Of a stretch of DNA of 64,000 nt, positions 41,929 through 50,719 are shown one piece after another; position 1 is the first letter of the stretch, and every line of letters starts with the position of its first letter. The position numbers and the translations under genes were made by a program. The stretch is from Chloroflexota bacterium (GTDB taxonomy: Bacteria; Chloroflexota; Anaerolineae; Anaerolineales; Villigracilaceae), in the NCBI GenBank assembly GCA_016219545.1, contig JACRMH010000023.1, forward strand, positions 1 to 64,000, written 5' to 3'. The notes beneath the pieces are model-generated. The model had not been told where the DNA came from and searched no databases. It worked only from the letters and a program-made list of their open reading frames with translations.

Positions 41929-44397
41929 TTACCCTTCCCACACCCTTTCAATCACCTTCTTGACCTTCTCTTCATAAATCCGAATCAACTCCCGATTGCC
42001 GCGGACAATGGCGCGCTCGGTCTCGATGCGGGCGACGATTTCGCGCTGGATTTTCAGCGGTGGTAGGGGAATTTCCCGCTCATACACCGTGCCCTGAGAT
42101 ATTGAGGGCTGTCCACCTTGTTTTGCATATTGATTTAGATTTAATGAAGTCAAAAGATGATATAAATATGTTTGGTCGATTTTAAGTAAATATTCAGTTA
42201 CGAATAATGCATTATCTGTAATCCAGGATTGTGGCATCGTCAAATGGACTACACCACAATATGCACCTACTCGCCCAATAATAAGAGTTTCCTTTTCTGT
42301 AAAAAATTCGTTGTGGTAGCCTGTAATACCATTGCCACCATAAACAGGATACTCGCCTTCCTCGCGGTCTTTTTCTGAAAGGGATTTTCCACTTGATAGT
42401 TTGAATACATTTTCTAACTTTACTTTTTCCCATTCATCTACACCTTCAGGTAAAAGCTCATCAAGTTCAAGTTCAATGTCTGGTTTCCAGCCTTCGACGA
42501 CCTGACGTGCACCGTCTATGATGCGCTGGTAGGCGGCGATTTCGTCCACGAGTTGACGCTGGATTTCGAGCGGTGGCAGGGGGATTTGGAGATTTCTGAT
42601 AACCGATTGCGAAATATTTGGCTGTGCTCCACCGCTGCTAATAGACACCAAGTAATCAGTTTGGCTTTTCAGTAAAAGATAAAGAAATTCTGGAATAAAT
42701 TTATCGTTAGGGAAGACGCCACAAATTGCTTGATTGGTAGTGGCTTCAATTTTCAATATGCCAACTTGTCCAGCAGTTGCTCCATACATTGCAACCAAAA
42801 CAGTGTTAACTGGAAATATCTTTGCTGATGAATTCTTCAAGCCGAGTTCAGTAATTTTTTCTTCGGCGTTATAAACAAATCCTTGGGCAACTTCTCCACT
42901 TTTTAGCCACGGTATTGTGCCATTTTCATAATATTCGTTTTTGCTTCGTAATGGTGTGCCGCCAGATGATGTTTCGCAAATATCACCTAATTTCACCATT
43001 GGGTGTGTTTGCTTTCCGATTCGAATTACTTCGCGGTAACGGTCAGCGCTGAGGTTGTAGTCACTCTCTTCCAGTTTAGAAATTGAAACCAGTAAAGCCG
43101 AATCAGTTTTGGGGGCGAAAGAAGCGGTTTTTCCATCCTGTATACAAACCCTAAAGGTCTCTAAGACCTTTAGGGTTTCTGGTAAATCATTCTTGTCAAT
43201 CGGGCGGCGTTGCGCGCCCAGATCAAATCCGTCGTTTTCGACTTTGACGAACAGAACCTTATCGGTCTTTTTGGCGAGGCTCTTATCCAAAAACAGAATG
43301 GAAGTCTTGACACCTGAGTATGGATTGAACGTGCCCGCAGGCAGAGAGACCACCGCCCATAGGAAATTATTCTCGATCAGATATTTGCGTAATTGCTTGT
43401 ACGCCCCCGCCGATTGAAAGATAATGCCCTCAGGCACGATGATGGCGGCGCGTCCGTTAGGCGTGAGATGCTCCGCCATGTAATCCACGAACAGCACTTC
43501 ACTGCGGTTCGACTGCACCGAAAACTTTTTGTGCGGCATGATGCCGCCCTTTGGCGACATGAACGGCGGGTTGGCAAGGATCACATCGGCGTACTCGTTC
43601 CAGCGTTCCTCGCTGGCGAGCGAATCGTATTCGTGGATCTGCGGTTTGACGAAGCCATGCAAATACAGGTTGACGAGCGAGAGCCGCACCATATCGGGCG
43701 AGATATCATAGCCCGTGAAGTTCTCGTATATCTTTTGTTTTTCTTGTGTAGTTAGAGGTTTAGACCCTAAGGGTTTTAAGAAACCCTTAGGGTCTTGATT
43801 ATTGTTATTGAGGATGTGCTTGTACGCCGAAATCAGAAAGCCAGCCGTGCCACATGCGGGATCAAGCACCGTCTCGTTCTTTTTTGGATCGACCACCTGC
43901 ACCATGAAATCGATGATGTGATGCGGCGTGCGGAATTGTCCCGCGTCTCCCTGCGACCCGAGAACTGATAGCAGATATTCGAAAGCATCTCCCAACTTTT
44001 CAGAGTGGTCGTACGTGAAGTCGTTGATGGTCTTGAGAAAGAGTTTCAGCGTTTCGGGGTCACGGTACGGCAGATAGGCATTCTTGAAGATATTCCGAAA
44101 GAGTTCGGGCAGGTTCGCGTTCTGGCTCATGCGCGTGATGGCTTCGCCGTACAGATTCAACATCTCCACGCCGCCCATGCGCGGGTTGAATATCTCGCCC
44201 CAGCCGTACTTCTTGAACTCACCCTTGAAGAAACTCGCCTTCCCGCCCATCTCGATGGATTGCCTGTCCATGTCATCCATGAACTTATAGATCAACGCAA
44301 TCGTAATCTGCTCCACCTGGCTCTTCGGGTCGGGCACCTTGCCCACCAGAATGTCGCGGGCAGAGTCAATACGGCGTTTCGTTTCGGAATCTAACAT
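41929..44397 (-). CDS. hsdMS: Fused type I restriction-modification methyltransferase-specificity protein (HsdM-HsdS)
   Basis: 822 residues. The N-terminal N6-adenine methyltransferase part (1-470) has motif I DPACGTAGFLISA and motif IV NPPF. The C-terminal part (about 485-820) has two HsdS target-recognition units, MVKLGDICETSSGGTP and EKVKLENVFKLSSGKS, each followed by a coiled-coil linker (EIQRQLVDEIAAYQ; IQREIVARIETERA). M and S are normally separate proteins, so one polypeptide may both recognise and methylate a bipartite site. Two palindromic repeats are translated inside it (43146-43178, 43762-43795), in surface-loop-like positions. AGGAG lies upstream of the ATG. HsdR is encoded upstream, separated by the transposase gene. 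Confidence 0.9.
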   Translation of the reverse strand: MLDSETKRRIDSARDILVGKVPDPKSQVEQITIALIYKFMDDMDRQSIEMGGKASFFKGEFKKYGWGEIFNPRMGGVEMLNLYGEAITRMSQNANLPELFRNIFKNAYLPYRDPETLKLFLKTINDFTYDHSEKLGDAFEYLLSVLGSQGDAGQFRTPHHIIDFMVQVVDPKKNETVLDPACGTAGFLISAYKHILNNNNQDPKGFLKPLGSKPLTTQEKQKIYENFTGYDISPDMVRLSLVNLYLHGFVKPQIHEYDSLASEERWNEYADVILANPPFMSPKGGIMPHKKFSVQSNRSEVLFVDYMAEHLTPNGRAAIIVPEGIIFQSAGAYKQLRKYLIENNFLWAVVSLPAGTFNPYSGVKTSILFLDKSLAKKTDKVLFVKVENDGFDLGAQRRPIDKNDLPETLKVLETFRVCIQDGKTASFAPKTDSALLVSISKLEESDYNLSADRYREVIRIGKQTHPMVKLGDICETSSGGTPLRSKNEYYENGTIPWLKSGEVAQGFVYNAEEKITELGLKNSSAKIFPVNTVLVAMYGATAGQVGILKIEATTNQAICGVFPNDKFIPEFLYLLLKSQTDYLVSISSGGAQPNISQSVIRNLQIPLPPLEIQRQLVDEIAAYQRIIDGARQVVEGWKPDIELELDELLPEGVDEWEKVKLENVFKLSSGKSLSEKDREEGEYPVYGGNGITGYHNEFFTEKETLIIGRVGAYCGVVHLTMPQSWITDNALFVTEYLLKIDQTYLYHLLTSLNLNQYAKQGGQPSISQGTVYEREIPLPPLKIQREIVARIETERAIVRGNRELIRIYEEKVKKVIERVWEG
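43146..43178. repeat. 33-nt palindrome inside hsdMS (variant)
   Basis: Perfect 15-bp arms AAACCCTAAAGGTCT / AGACCTTTAGGGTTT with a CTA loop. 33 nt equals 11 codons, and the reading frame stays open (ETLKVLETFRV). Confidence 0.85.
43762..43795. repeat. 34-nt palindrome inside hsdMS
   Basis: 15-bp arms AGACCCTAAGGGTTT / AAACCCTTAGGGTCT with a 4-nt loop, translated as DPKGFLKPLGSK between methyltransferase motif I and the GYDISPDM segment. Confidence 0.85.
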
Positions 44398-44421
44398 TAT
44401 GCTCCTGGTTATCTGGTTATT

Positions 44422-44454
44422 AGACCCTAAGGGTTTTTAAAACCCTTAGGGTCT
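44422..44454. repeat. 33-nt palindrome between transposase and hsdMS
   Basis: 15-bp arms AGACCCTAAGGGTTT / AAACCCTTAGGGTCT with a TTA loop, in the gap upstream of the hsdMS ATG. Could also act as a transcription terminator for the transposase. Confidence 0.85.
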
Positions 44455-44471
44455 TTATTGTTATTTATATT

Positions 44472-45170
44472 TTAATCGTAATCATCTTCCGCAAACCATT
44501 TGGCTTGCCCGTCTGTCACCCATTCACTATGAAGTGACAAATACTCTTCCTTCGTCCCAAACCACTTCATCACTTCACCGCGATTGATCACAGTGGATTT
44601 TTCGTTCAGAATTATCCCATAGGATGAATATTTCCAGTCACGGAAGTCTTTCACAAATCCATGCTTCTGTGGGTTTTGATGAATATAGGCAATCACATTC
44701 CAAAACTGACGATCAGAGGTAATTGGCACGCGCCCGAATGGATGTTGAAATAAACTGCCTGTTCTTCCATAAGCCTTATTGATGGTTTTGGCATAAGCGT
44801 TGAAGAAATTTGAGAATTGGTCGCTAACGTATTTAGACCCTAAGGGTTTTCTTGTCCGACTCATTTCCTCGTTTGCAAGACTCCCTTGCCCCACATCACG
44901 ATTGTTCACGGAAGAAACCCTTAGGGTCTCTTTATCGAGGGTCTTTTTATATTCAAGAATCTCCTCTTCCGATTTCACCCTCAAATCCACATGGAAGTGA
45001 TTCCGCAACATGCAATATGCAAACGTATCTGCGACGGACGAGATATGTTTTTCATACAATTTCATGAAGAGATCGTAATTCCGCTCTTCAACGAAAATAT
45101 TCTCGCCATTCACGCCGCGATTGTAGATATGATAATAGGTGTCGTAGAGTAAAGGTGATGGACTGGTCAT
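44472..45170 (-). CDS. REP-associated (RAYT-like) Y1 transposase
   Basis: 232 residues of the Y1_Tnp/IS200-like fold: the N-terminal YYHIYNRGVNGENIF, the metal-binding HUH-type NHFH in MLRNHFHVDLRV, then FFNAYAKTINKAYGRTGSLFQ and IHQNPQKHGFV near the catalytic tyrosine region. Single-copy genes of this type, without flanking IS ends, are usually REP-associated transposases that act on nearby palindromes. A 95-nt palindromic element is read in frame inside it (residues about 81-112). The transposase sits between hsdR and hsdMS. No Shine-Dalgarno is evident. Confidence 0.85.
   Translation of the reverse strand: MTSPSPLLYDTYYHIYNRGVNGENIFVEERNYDLFMKLYEKHISSVADTFAYCMLRNHFHVDLRVKSEEEILEYKKTLDKETLRVSSVNNRDVGQGSLANEEMSRTRKPLGSKYVSDQFSNFFNAYAKTINKAYGRTGSLFQHPFGRVPITSDRQFWNVIAYIHQNPQKHGFVKDFRDWKYSSYGIILNEKSTVINRGEVMKWFGTKEEYLSLHSEWVTDGQAKWFAEDDYD
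44835..44929. mobile_element. 95-nt palindromic element, copy B, inside the transposase gene
   Basis: Ends AGACCCTAAGGGTTTTCTTG and AGAAACCCTTAGGGTCT, 95 nt. Its translation (ETLRV ... RKPLGSK) interrupts the normal Y1_Tnp sequence without a stop codon or frameshift. Confidence 0.85.
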
Positions 45171-45185
45171 ATTATTTCAAGTTAT

Positions 45186-45218
45186 AACCCCTAAGGGTCT
45201 TTAAGACCCTTAGGGGTT
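45186..45218. repeat. 33-nt palindrome between hsdR and the transposase
   Basis: 15-bp arms AACCCCTAAGGGTCT / AGACCCTTAGGGGTT with a TTA loop, 10 nt past the HsdR stop (minus strand) and before the transposase ATG. May also act as a terminator. Confidence 0.85.
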
Positions 45219-45228
45219 CGTTATCAAG

Positions 45229-47772
45229 TTAGGTAAACTGATTAAACGACACGTAATCTTTGATGTACTCAATAATCTTATTCCGCAATTCTATTGTTAA
45301 ACTGCGCAAGAACTCACCGCCAGCGTGGCTGCCCATGATATAGGCAAAGTTGCCATCATCCACTTGCATTCTAAAATCATGGTCAAGCACATAAGTCATG
45401 AAGAAATTCTTTGCAGGTGTGAATTGCTTCTCGTCGGGCATGTAACGACTGTCGAACTTATCGAATTCCTCATCCAGCATTTCATCCTTGGATTTGAAAT
45501 AGCCCTTCAACCCAAAGATCACTTCCACAATCTCACGCAAGGTCACGCGGCGGTCAATGCTCAAGGATTTGCGTAACTTCTCAAGATTGAAGAACTCCTC
45601 GGGCTTGTCGAAGATATTATCCTCAATATGCTTGATGATGGCTTCCATATCGCCAGCTTCGGCTTTTTCGACAGCAAATCCATCCTTCTTAATCTGTTCC
45701 TCGAACTTCTGGAAGTACATCCTATCCACGCGCATGCCTTCGGGACCGATGTGCGTTTCTCGAATGGCATTGAGCGCGTCAGCACGCTTGCTCTCGTAGG
45801 CATCGTAAGTGATGCCTGCTCCACCGCCTGTGTCTGTGCCAACGGCGCCAGCCCCGCTGCCGCTTTTGATCTTGGGTAGGTGTAAAACTTCGTTGTAATT
45901 GAAATCCTCTTCAAAGTATTCACAGTTGGCGAAGAAATCGAACAACTTGAATTGCTCTTTTTGCTTTGAGCCTACATTCTTCTTCCATGCCATATCAGAG
46001 ATTTGGTCACTGAAATCATGCTTGCGCGTGCCGCGTCCCTTGATCTGGATAAAGTCAGTCGGTGAGAATACAGGGCGCATCAATGCCAAGTTGAGAATAT
46101 CGGGGCAGTCATAGCCAGTGGTCATCATGCCCACAGTCACGCAGATGCGGGTCTTCCCTGTTTTATAGCTCTCAATGAAATTCGCTGAACCAGATAGGTT
46201 GTTATTTGAGAAGTTCATGGCAAATTGCTGGGCGTCCTGTATCCATGATGTCACCTGAACGGCAAAATCAGATTGATATTTGCCTTGGAACATCTTGTCC
46301 GCGATCTCATTCAACAGTTGCGTGATTTTGGTGGCGTGGTTCTGGCTTACGCAAAACACAATCCCCTTGCCGATTTCATCGCTGATTGGGTCGCGCAAGG
46401 CATTTTTCAGGAAGGTCTCACAAAAGACCCGATTCGTATCATCTGAGAAGAAGGACTTTTCAAAATCCTTCTTGATGAAGGTTTCCTCCACTTCTTCGCT
46501 TTCGTCTTCTTCCGTGGGCATGAGCACGGCATAGCCTTCATCGGAAAGCATCTGTGCGGTAATGTCCGTGCGTGCATCCACGACAACCGGATTGATGAGA
46601 AAGCCTTCCTTGACTCCATCCAATAGTGAATAGCGATAAGTGGGTACGCCGTTTTCACAGCCAAAGGTTTTATACGTATCCATCAAAACACGCCGTTCCC
46701 ATTCACGCGGGGTGTTCTGATTTTCAGGGTCAAAGTTCTTTAGGTAATCTTTCGGCGTGGCGGTCAAGCCGAGTTTGTAACCGATGAAATACTCGAACAC
46801 GGCGCGGCTGTTTCCGCCAATACTACGATGCGCTTCATCTGAAATCACCAGATCAAAATCATCAGGTGAGAAAACACGCTTGTATTTATTCTTGGACATG
46901 AAAGACTGAATGGTTGAAACGACTATTTCGGCTTTGCGCCAATCATCACGGTTTTCTTTATAAACTGCGGTTTGATAATCGTTTTTAAGCAGGATGTTGA
47001 AAGCTTTTTTGGCTTGATTTTCCAGTTCGAGCCTGTCTACCAAAAACAAAACGCGCCGTGCGTTGCCGGTCCGCAGAAACAACTTGATTACGGCGGCAGA
47101 TACGAGCGTTTTCCCTGTCCCTGTTGCCATTTCAAACAGAAAGCGATCTTTGCCTTTCTTTACATTATCCTGAATGGATCTAACTGCTTTGAGTTGATAT
47201 TCACGCAGAAAACGAAGTCCGTTATTCTGAACGAATTGTCCGCGCGTGCTTTCAGAAATCCATGAAGGGTCAGATTTGTAATCGGGCTTTTGAGTTGAAA
47301 CGATATAGTCCCTGTCTACGACTTCGCGCATCAGGTTTCGTGGGTTGGGAGCGAATTTGGAATAACTCTCAAAGGAATCAGGAGAAGGAAATTTTGTTAT
47401 CGGTTGTGGGTTGCCGCGTTGCAAATCCCAGAAATAATGAGAATTGCCATTGGAGAGAATAATAAAACGGCAATGCTGGGACTGGGCATACTTGCGCGCC
47501 TGTTCTTTCCCCGCCAGTGCATGTTTATCTTCTGATTTTGCTTCAAGGACGATGAAGGGAAATCCCTTTTTATCCAGCAAAAGGAAATCAATAAAGCCGT
47601 CTTTGGTTGTCTCAAAGTTTTCGCCAAGCGTACCAATATGGCTCTCGGTGATTTTGACATTATTCTCAAGGACAATATTTGCCTTGCCCTCGGCATTGTC
47701 AAAAAACTTCCAGCCTGCTTCCTTTAGCAACTCATTGATTTTGATTCTAGCTTTGGCTTCTTTTTGCGCCAT
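45229..47772 (-). CDS. hsdR: Type I restriction endonuclease subunit R
   Basis: 847 residues. The N-terminal nuclease has a PD-(D/E)xK site (FIDFLLLDKKGFPFIVLEAKSE). A superfamily-2 helicase follows, with Walker A ATGTGKTLVSAA, the DEAH box SDEAHRSIGG, GLTATP and the IQIKGRGTRKH motif VI. The C-terminal 200 residues are helical and likely contact HsdMS. HsdR pumps DNA with ATP and cleaves far from the recognition site. It is at the shorter end for HsdR proteins. GAGGA lies before the ATG. Confidence 0.93.
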   Translation of the reverse strand: MAQKEAKARIKINELLKEAGWKFFDNAEGKANIVLENNVKITESHIGTLGENFETTKDGFIDFLLLDKKGFPFIVLEAKSEDKHALAGKEQARKYAQSQHCRFIILSNGNSHYFWDLQRGNPQPITKFPSPDSFESYSKFAPNPRNLMREVVDRDYIVSTQKPDYKSDPSWISESTRGQFVQNNGLRFLREYQLKAVRSIQDNVKKGKDRFLFEMATGTGKTLVSAAVIKLFLRTGNARRVLFLVDRLELENQAKKAFNILLKNDYQTAVYKENRDDWRKAEIVVSTIQSFMSKNKYKRVFSPDDFDLVISDEAHRSIGGNSRAVFEYFIGYKLGLTATPKDYLKNFDPENQNTPREWERRVLMDTYKTFGCENGVPTYRYSLLDGVKEGFLINPVVVDARTDITAQMLSDEGYAVLMPTEEDESEEVEETFIKKDFEKSFFSDDTNRVFCETFLKNALRDPISDEIGKGIVFCVSQNHATKITQLLNEIADKMFQGKYQSDFAVQVTSWIQDAQQFAMNFSNNNLSGSANFIESYKTGKTRICVTVGMMTTGYDCPDILNLALMRPVFSPTDFIQIKGRGTRKHDFSDQISDMAWKKNVGSKQKEQFKLFDFFANCEYFEEDFNYNEVLHLPKIKSGSGAGAVGTDTGGGAGITYDAYESKRADALNAIRETHIGPEGMRVDRMYFQKFEEQIKKDGFAVEKAEAGDMEAIIKHIEDNIFDKPEEFFNLEKLRKSLSIDRRVTLREIVEVIFGLKGYFKSKDEMLDEEFDKFDSRYMPDEKQFTPAKNFFMTYVLDHDFRMQVDDGNFAYIMGSHAGGEFLRSLTIELRNKIIEYIKDYVSFNQFT

Positions 47773-47876
47773 AAATCCTCACCGTAATAAACAGATCCAC
47801 TTACATGGCTCATTGGTGCAACTTGTATTGTCCAAGTATACTCTTTCCAATCCTGGCGTTATGATGCTTGGCGCTT

Positions 47877-49736
47877 TCACTTCGGCAGTAAATACCAATC
47901 GAGGAATCTCTCCATTCTTTCATACACATCCAATAAATTTTCGCGGCGTAAAAATCCGTGCAGCTCATCGTCATAGGTTTTATATTCGAAGTTCTTGCCT
48001 TCACGGCGCAAGGCTTCAACCCATTCTTCACTGGCTTCGGGCGGGACAATCGTATCGAGTAAGCCATGCAGGATCAACATTGGCTTTTGAACATTCTTCG
48101 CCTCGGCGATGGGGGAGCCTTTAAGATAGATGCCGAGATTCTCAGCCGGATGACCTAAAAAGATTTCTGTATAAAGCCGCAGACGTTTTTCACATTGCGC
48201 CCACGAACTGACCAGATTTGAATCGCCATACTTCATCACGCCGCACGCAAAAAGATATTCCGGGTCGCGCGCCAGGGAGCAGGCTGTCATGTAGCCGCCA
48301 TAACTTCCACCGGCAATGCCAATGCGGTCTGGCTTCACATCTTTGAATGTCTGCAAAAATTTTGCGCCATGCAGACAATCCTGCGTATCGCCGACGCCCC
48401 AGTCGTTGTAATTAGCGCGCTCGAATTCCTGCCCATAGCCTGTCGAGCCGCGATAATTTGGCGCGAGGTAGGTGTATCCCTTCGCCGTAAAATATTGCGC
48501 GAGTTCGTCCCAGCCATAAACGTATTGATCCTTCGGTCCGCCGTGCGGATATAAGATCGCCGATCCATTTGATTTTTCGGGGCGGAATAAAAAGGCGGGA
48601 ATTTCAAGTCCGTCAAAACTTTTATAGGAGACCGTTTCCGGCATCGCCATTTTATTTAGCGTAGCGGCCAGCGCCGGCGGATTTGAAAAAGTGAGTTGGG
48701 TCACTTTTTTGCCCGGCAATTCCATGCGATAAAGGTCAGGTGGAAGTATGGGACTCTCGAACTCGAATGTGATATAGGATTCGTCCTGCGCCCAATTCGG
48801 ATTCGAGTGAAGTCCCGGCTCGCTTCTTAATTCTGACATTTGGCCTGATTCTGTTTCTATGAGCATTAACTCAAACGAGCCGCTCCTGTTCAACACCACC
48901 AACAATTGATTCCCCGAAGGCGACCATTCATATTGAAAAACATCGTGTCCCGTCTTGGTGAGTTGATGCAAGCCTTCGCCATCCGGCTTGATGAGGTAAA
49001 GTTCTTCTCGTCCGCTTTCCTGCGAGACGAAGGAGATCCATTTTCCATCTGGTGACCACTTCGGCGAAAGCGCGCGCGTGGACGGTTTTCCATATAAAGT
49101 AGTTTGTTTCCCCGTTGCAATTTCAAGCAATACAATATCGAGTCGATTCAAATCATCGAAGCGGCGCAGGTTGAAAACAATTAATTTTCCATCTGGTGAT
49201 GGGCGTGCATCCCAATGGTCGCCGATGGCGTCTGTGGTCAATGCGCGCGGCCAGTCGCCTTCGTAATTGGTAAGTAGTAATTGATCTGCCTCGTTTCTTT
49301 CAACGGTTACGATCAGTCCGCTAGAGTCTGGCATCCAGCGCGGACCGCTTGCGGTGGCGGCAAAGTCTGTGATCTTTTTGGGCAGTCCGCCTGTGCGCGG
49401 GACAATATGAACATGTCCATTAATTCCAAATGCCAGCCATTCGCCATTTGGAGACCATGCCGGAATCTCATCGTCCCAATATGCCGCCAATGGACGATCA
49501 GTTGTGATGCGCGCGAGCCAGCCGCCATTTGCAGGCATGGTGAAAACATCGGAGAGTGTCTCGCCGTCTTTGATGCAGGCGATCTGTCCCTGAGAAGAAA
49601 GCGCATGAGACCGAATCCGCTCAAGGGAAGTGAGAAGCGAGAGGTTCCATCCTTCAGGAGCTTTGATGTCGGGTCGCTTTAGGGAAGGCCAGCCATTCCG
49701 TTCGTATTTTTCAGTGAGTTTGATCGAGTTGTCCAT
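47877..49736 (-). CDS. S9-family prolyl oligopeptidase-like peptidase
   Basis: 619 residues: an N-terminal TolB/DPP-type beta-propeller (about 40-340, repeated SPDGKxxxF-like blades) and a C-terminal alpha/beta-hydrolase with GGSYGGYMTA (Ser), Asp in GLLDTIVPPEA and His in DELHGF. It likely cuts short peptides, often after proline or as an acylaminoacyl peptidase. There is no signal peptide. It lies next to cyanophycinase and the peptide transporters, so it may process imported peptides. Confidence 0.9.
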   Translation of the reverse strand: MDNSIKLTEKYERNGWPSLKRPDIKAPEGWNLSLLTSLERIRSHALSSQGQIACIKDGETLSDVFTMPANGGWLARITTDRPLAAYWDDEIPAWSPNGEWLAFGINGHVHIVPRTGGLPKKITDFAATASGPRWMPDSSGLIVTVERNEADQLLLTNYEGDWPRALTTDAIGDHWDARPSPDGKLIVFNLRRFDDLNRLDIVLLEIATGKQTTLYGKPSTRALSPKWSPDGKWISFVSQESGREELYLIKPDGEGLHQLTKTGHDVFQYEWSPSGNQLLVVLNRSGSFELMLIETESGQMSELRSEPGLHSNPNWAQDESYITFEFESPILPPDLYRMELPGKKVTQLTFSNPPALAATLNKMAMPETVSYKSFDGLEIPAFLFRPEKSNGSAILYPHGGPKDQYVYGWDELAQYFTAKGYTYLAPNYRGSTGYGQEFERANYNDWGVGDTQDCLHGAKFLQTFKDVKPDRIGIAGGSYGGYMTACSLARDPEYLFACGVMKYGDSNLVSSWAQCEKRLRLYTEIFLGHPAENLGIYLKGSPIAEAKNVQKPMLILHGLLDTIVPPEASEEWVEALRREGKNFEYKTYDDELHGFLRRENLLDVYERMERFLDWYLLPK

Positions 49737-49805
49737 GTCTTCGTATCCTATACCTTAAAAGAAAAAGTGTCCATTGACGCCATTTTTTAGCTATGCTATC
49801 CTCTC

Positions 49806-49811
49806 TATTAT
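49806..49811 (+). promoter_or_regulatory. Candidate -10 for the cphB region
   Basis: TATTAT five nt before ATG 49817, the start of a 9-codon upstream ORF. No -35 is obvious. Confidence 0.3.
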
Positions 49812-49816
49812 ATCGA

Positions 49817-49846
49817 ATGAGCATGGACATCATCGAACATGGATAA
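49817..49846 (+). CDS. 9-codon upstream ORF overlapping the cphB start
   Basis: ATG AGC ATG ... GGA TAA: its stop overlaps the cphB ATG region (49839), out of frame. Such an overlap could couple or modulate translation. Support is limited to position and the adjacent -10-like box. Confidence 0.25.
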   Translation: MSMDIIEHG

Positions 49847-50666
49847 CGTACCGCATCAAACGAAGACCCTCATGCCCATTGGCGGGAATGAGAATTGGGA
49901 TGACCCCGTTGTCTTGCGCGAGTTCGTGAACCGTGCAGGCGGTAAAAAAGCGGACATTGTTATCTTCACACAACCATCCATTTTAAAAACAACGGGTCGG
50001 GATTACGCTCGCCTCTTTCTGGACCTCGGAGCTGGCTCGGCAAAAAGTTTGAATTTTCGTACCCGTGAGAATGCGGACTTGAAAGAGTCCATCAAAGCTG
50101 TTAGATCGGCCAGTGGAATTTTTATTTCCGGCGGAACACAAATGCGCCTGCCCGCAGTCATTGGCGGGACGAAACTTGAAGCGGCAGTGTTGAATGCCTA
50201 TCAACGCGGAGTGGTCATTGGCGGAACGAGCGCAGGCGCGGCCGTCATGTCTAATGTAATGATCGCTAATGGAAAAGGCGGCGCAACTCCGCGCGAACGG
50301 ATCGCTCAATTTGCTCCCGGTTTGGGGCTGACAGATAAGATCGTTTTTGACCAACACTTCCGTCAGCGTGACAGGCTGGGGAGATTGTTATATGTGATCG
50401 CAGCCCATCCCGGCTTATTAGGGGTTGGTATCGATGAGAATACGGCCGCTATTGTTGATGATGAGGCGAAGATCACTGTCATTGGAACAGGAGCAGTGAC
50501 CGTTGTAGACGGAAGCGGGATCACAGCCTCGAATGTTGCCGAGGTGGAGCATGGCGGACCGGTCGCGGTGGGCAATGTCCGCATTAATGTATTGACCAGC
50601 GGATGTTCGTACAATATAAAAACCCGCAGGGCAAAAATACCCATGCCCGAATTACAGAGTGAGTAG
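49839..50666 (+). CDS. cphB: Cyanophycinase
   Basis: A 275-residue class I glutamine amidotransferase-like serine peptidase (S51). The nucleophile elbow is IGGTSAGAAVMS; KIVFDQHFRQRDRLGRLL carries the conserved DxHFxxRxR. It cleaves the storage polymer cyanophycin into beta-Asp-Arg dipeptides. There is no signal peptide, so it acts inside the cell, or on peptides brought in. No cyanophycin synthetase is in this window. Two peptide ABC transporters follow directly. Confidence 0.9.
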   Translation: MDNVPHQTKTLMPIGGNENWDDPVVLREFVNRAGGKKADIVIFTQPSILKTTGRDYARLFLDLGAGSAKSLNFRTRENADLKESIKAVRSASGIFISGGTQMRLPAVIGGTKLEAAVLNAYQRGVVIGGTSAGAAVMSNVMIANGKGGATPRERIAQFAPGLGLTDKIVFDQHFRQRDRLGRLLYVIAAHPGLLGVGIDENTAAIVDDEAKITVIGTGAVTVVDGSGITASNVAEVEHGGPVAVGNVRINVLTSGCSYNIKTRRAKIPMPELQSE

Positions 50667-50719
50667 CGTGTGGCGCGCAGTGTTCACATGTTAACCAAAT
50701 CAAAAAAGGAGAAGAGAAA

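Noticed and set aside
44472-45170. Complete IS200/IS605 insertion sequence
   Set aside because: No TnpB gene, no matching left and right ends and no target duplication around the transposase; a RAYT-type single-copy gene fits better.
41830-45218. CRISPR-like array from AGACCCTAAGGG palindromes
   Set aside because: Spacing is irregular and copies are inside coding sequence; no leader or cas genes. A REP-like family fits better.
47810-48067. 85-aa minus-strand ORF upstream of hsdR
   Set aside because: It overlaps the S9 peptidase gene end in another frame and has no recognisable domain or ribosome binding site.
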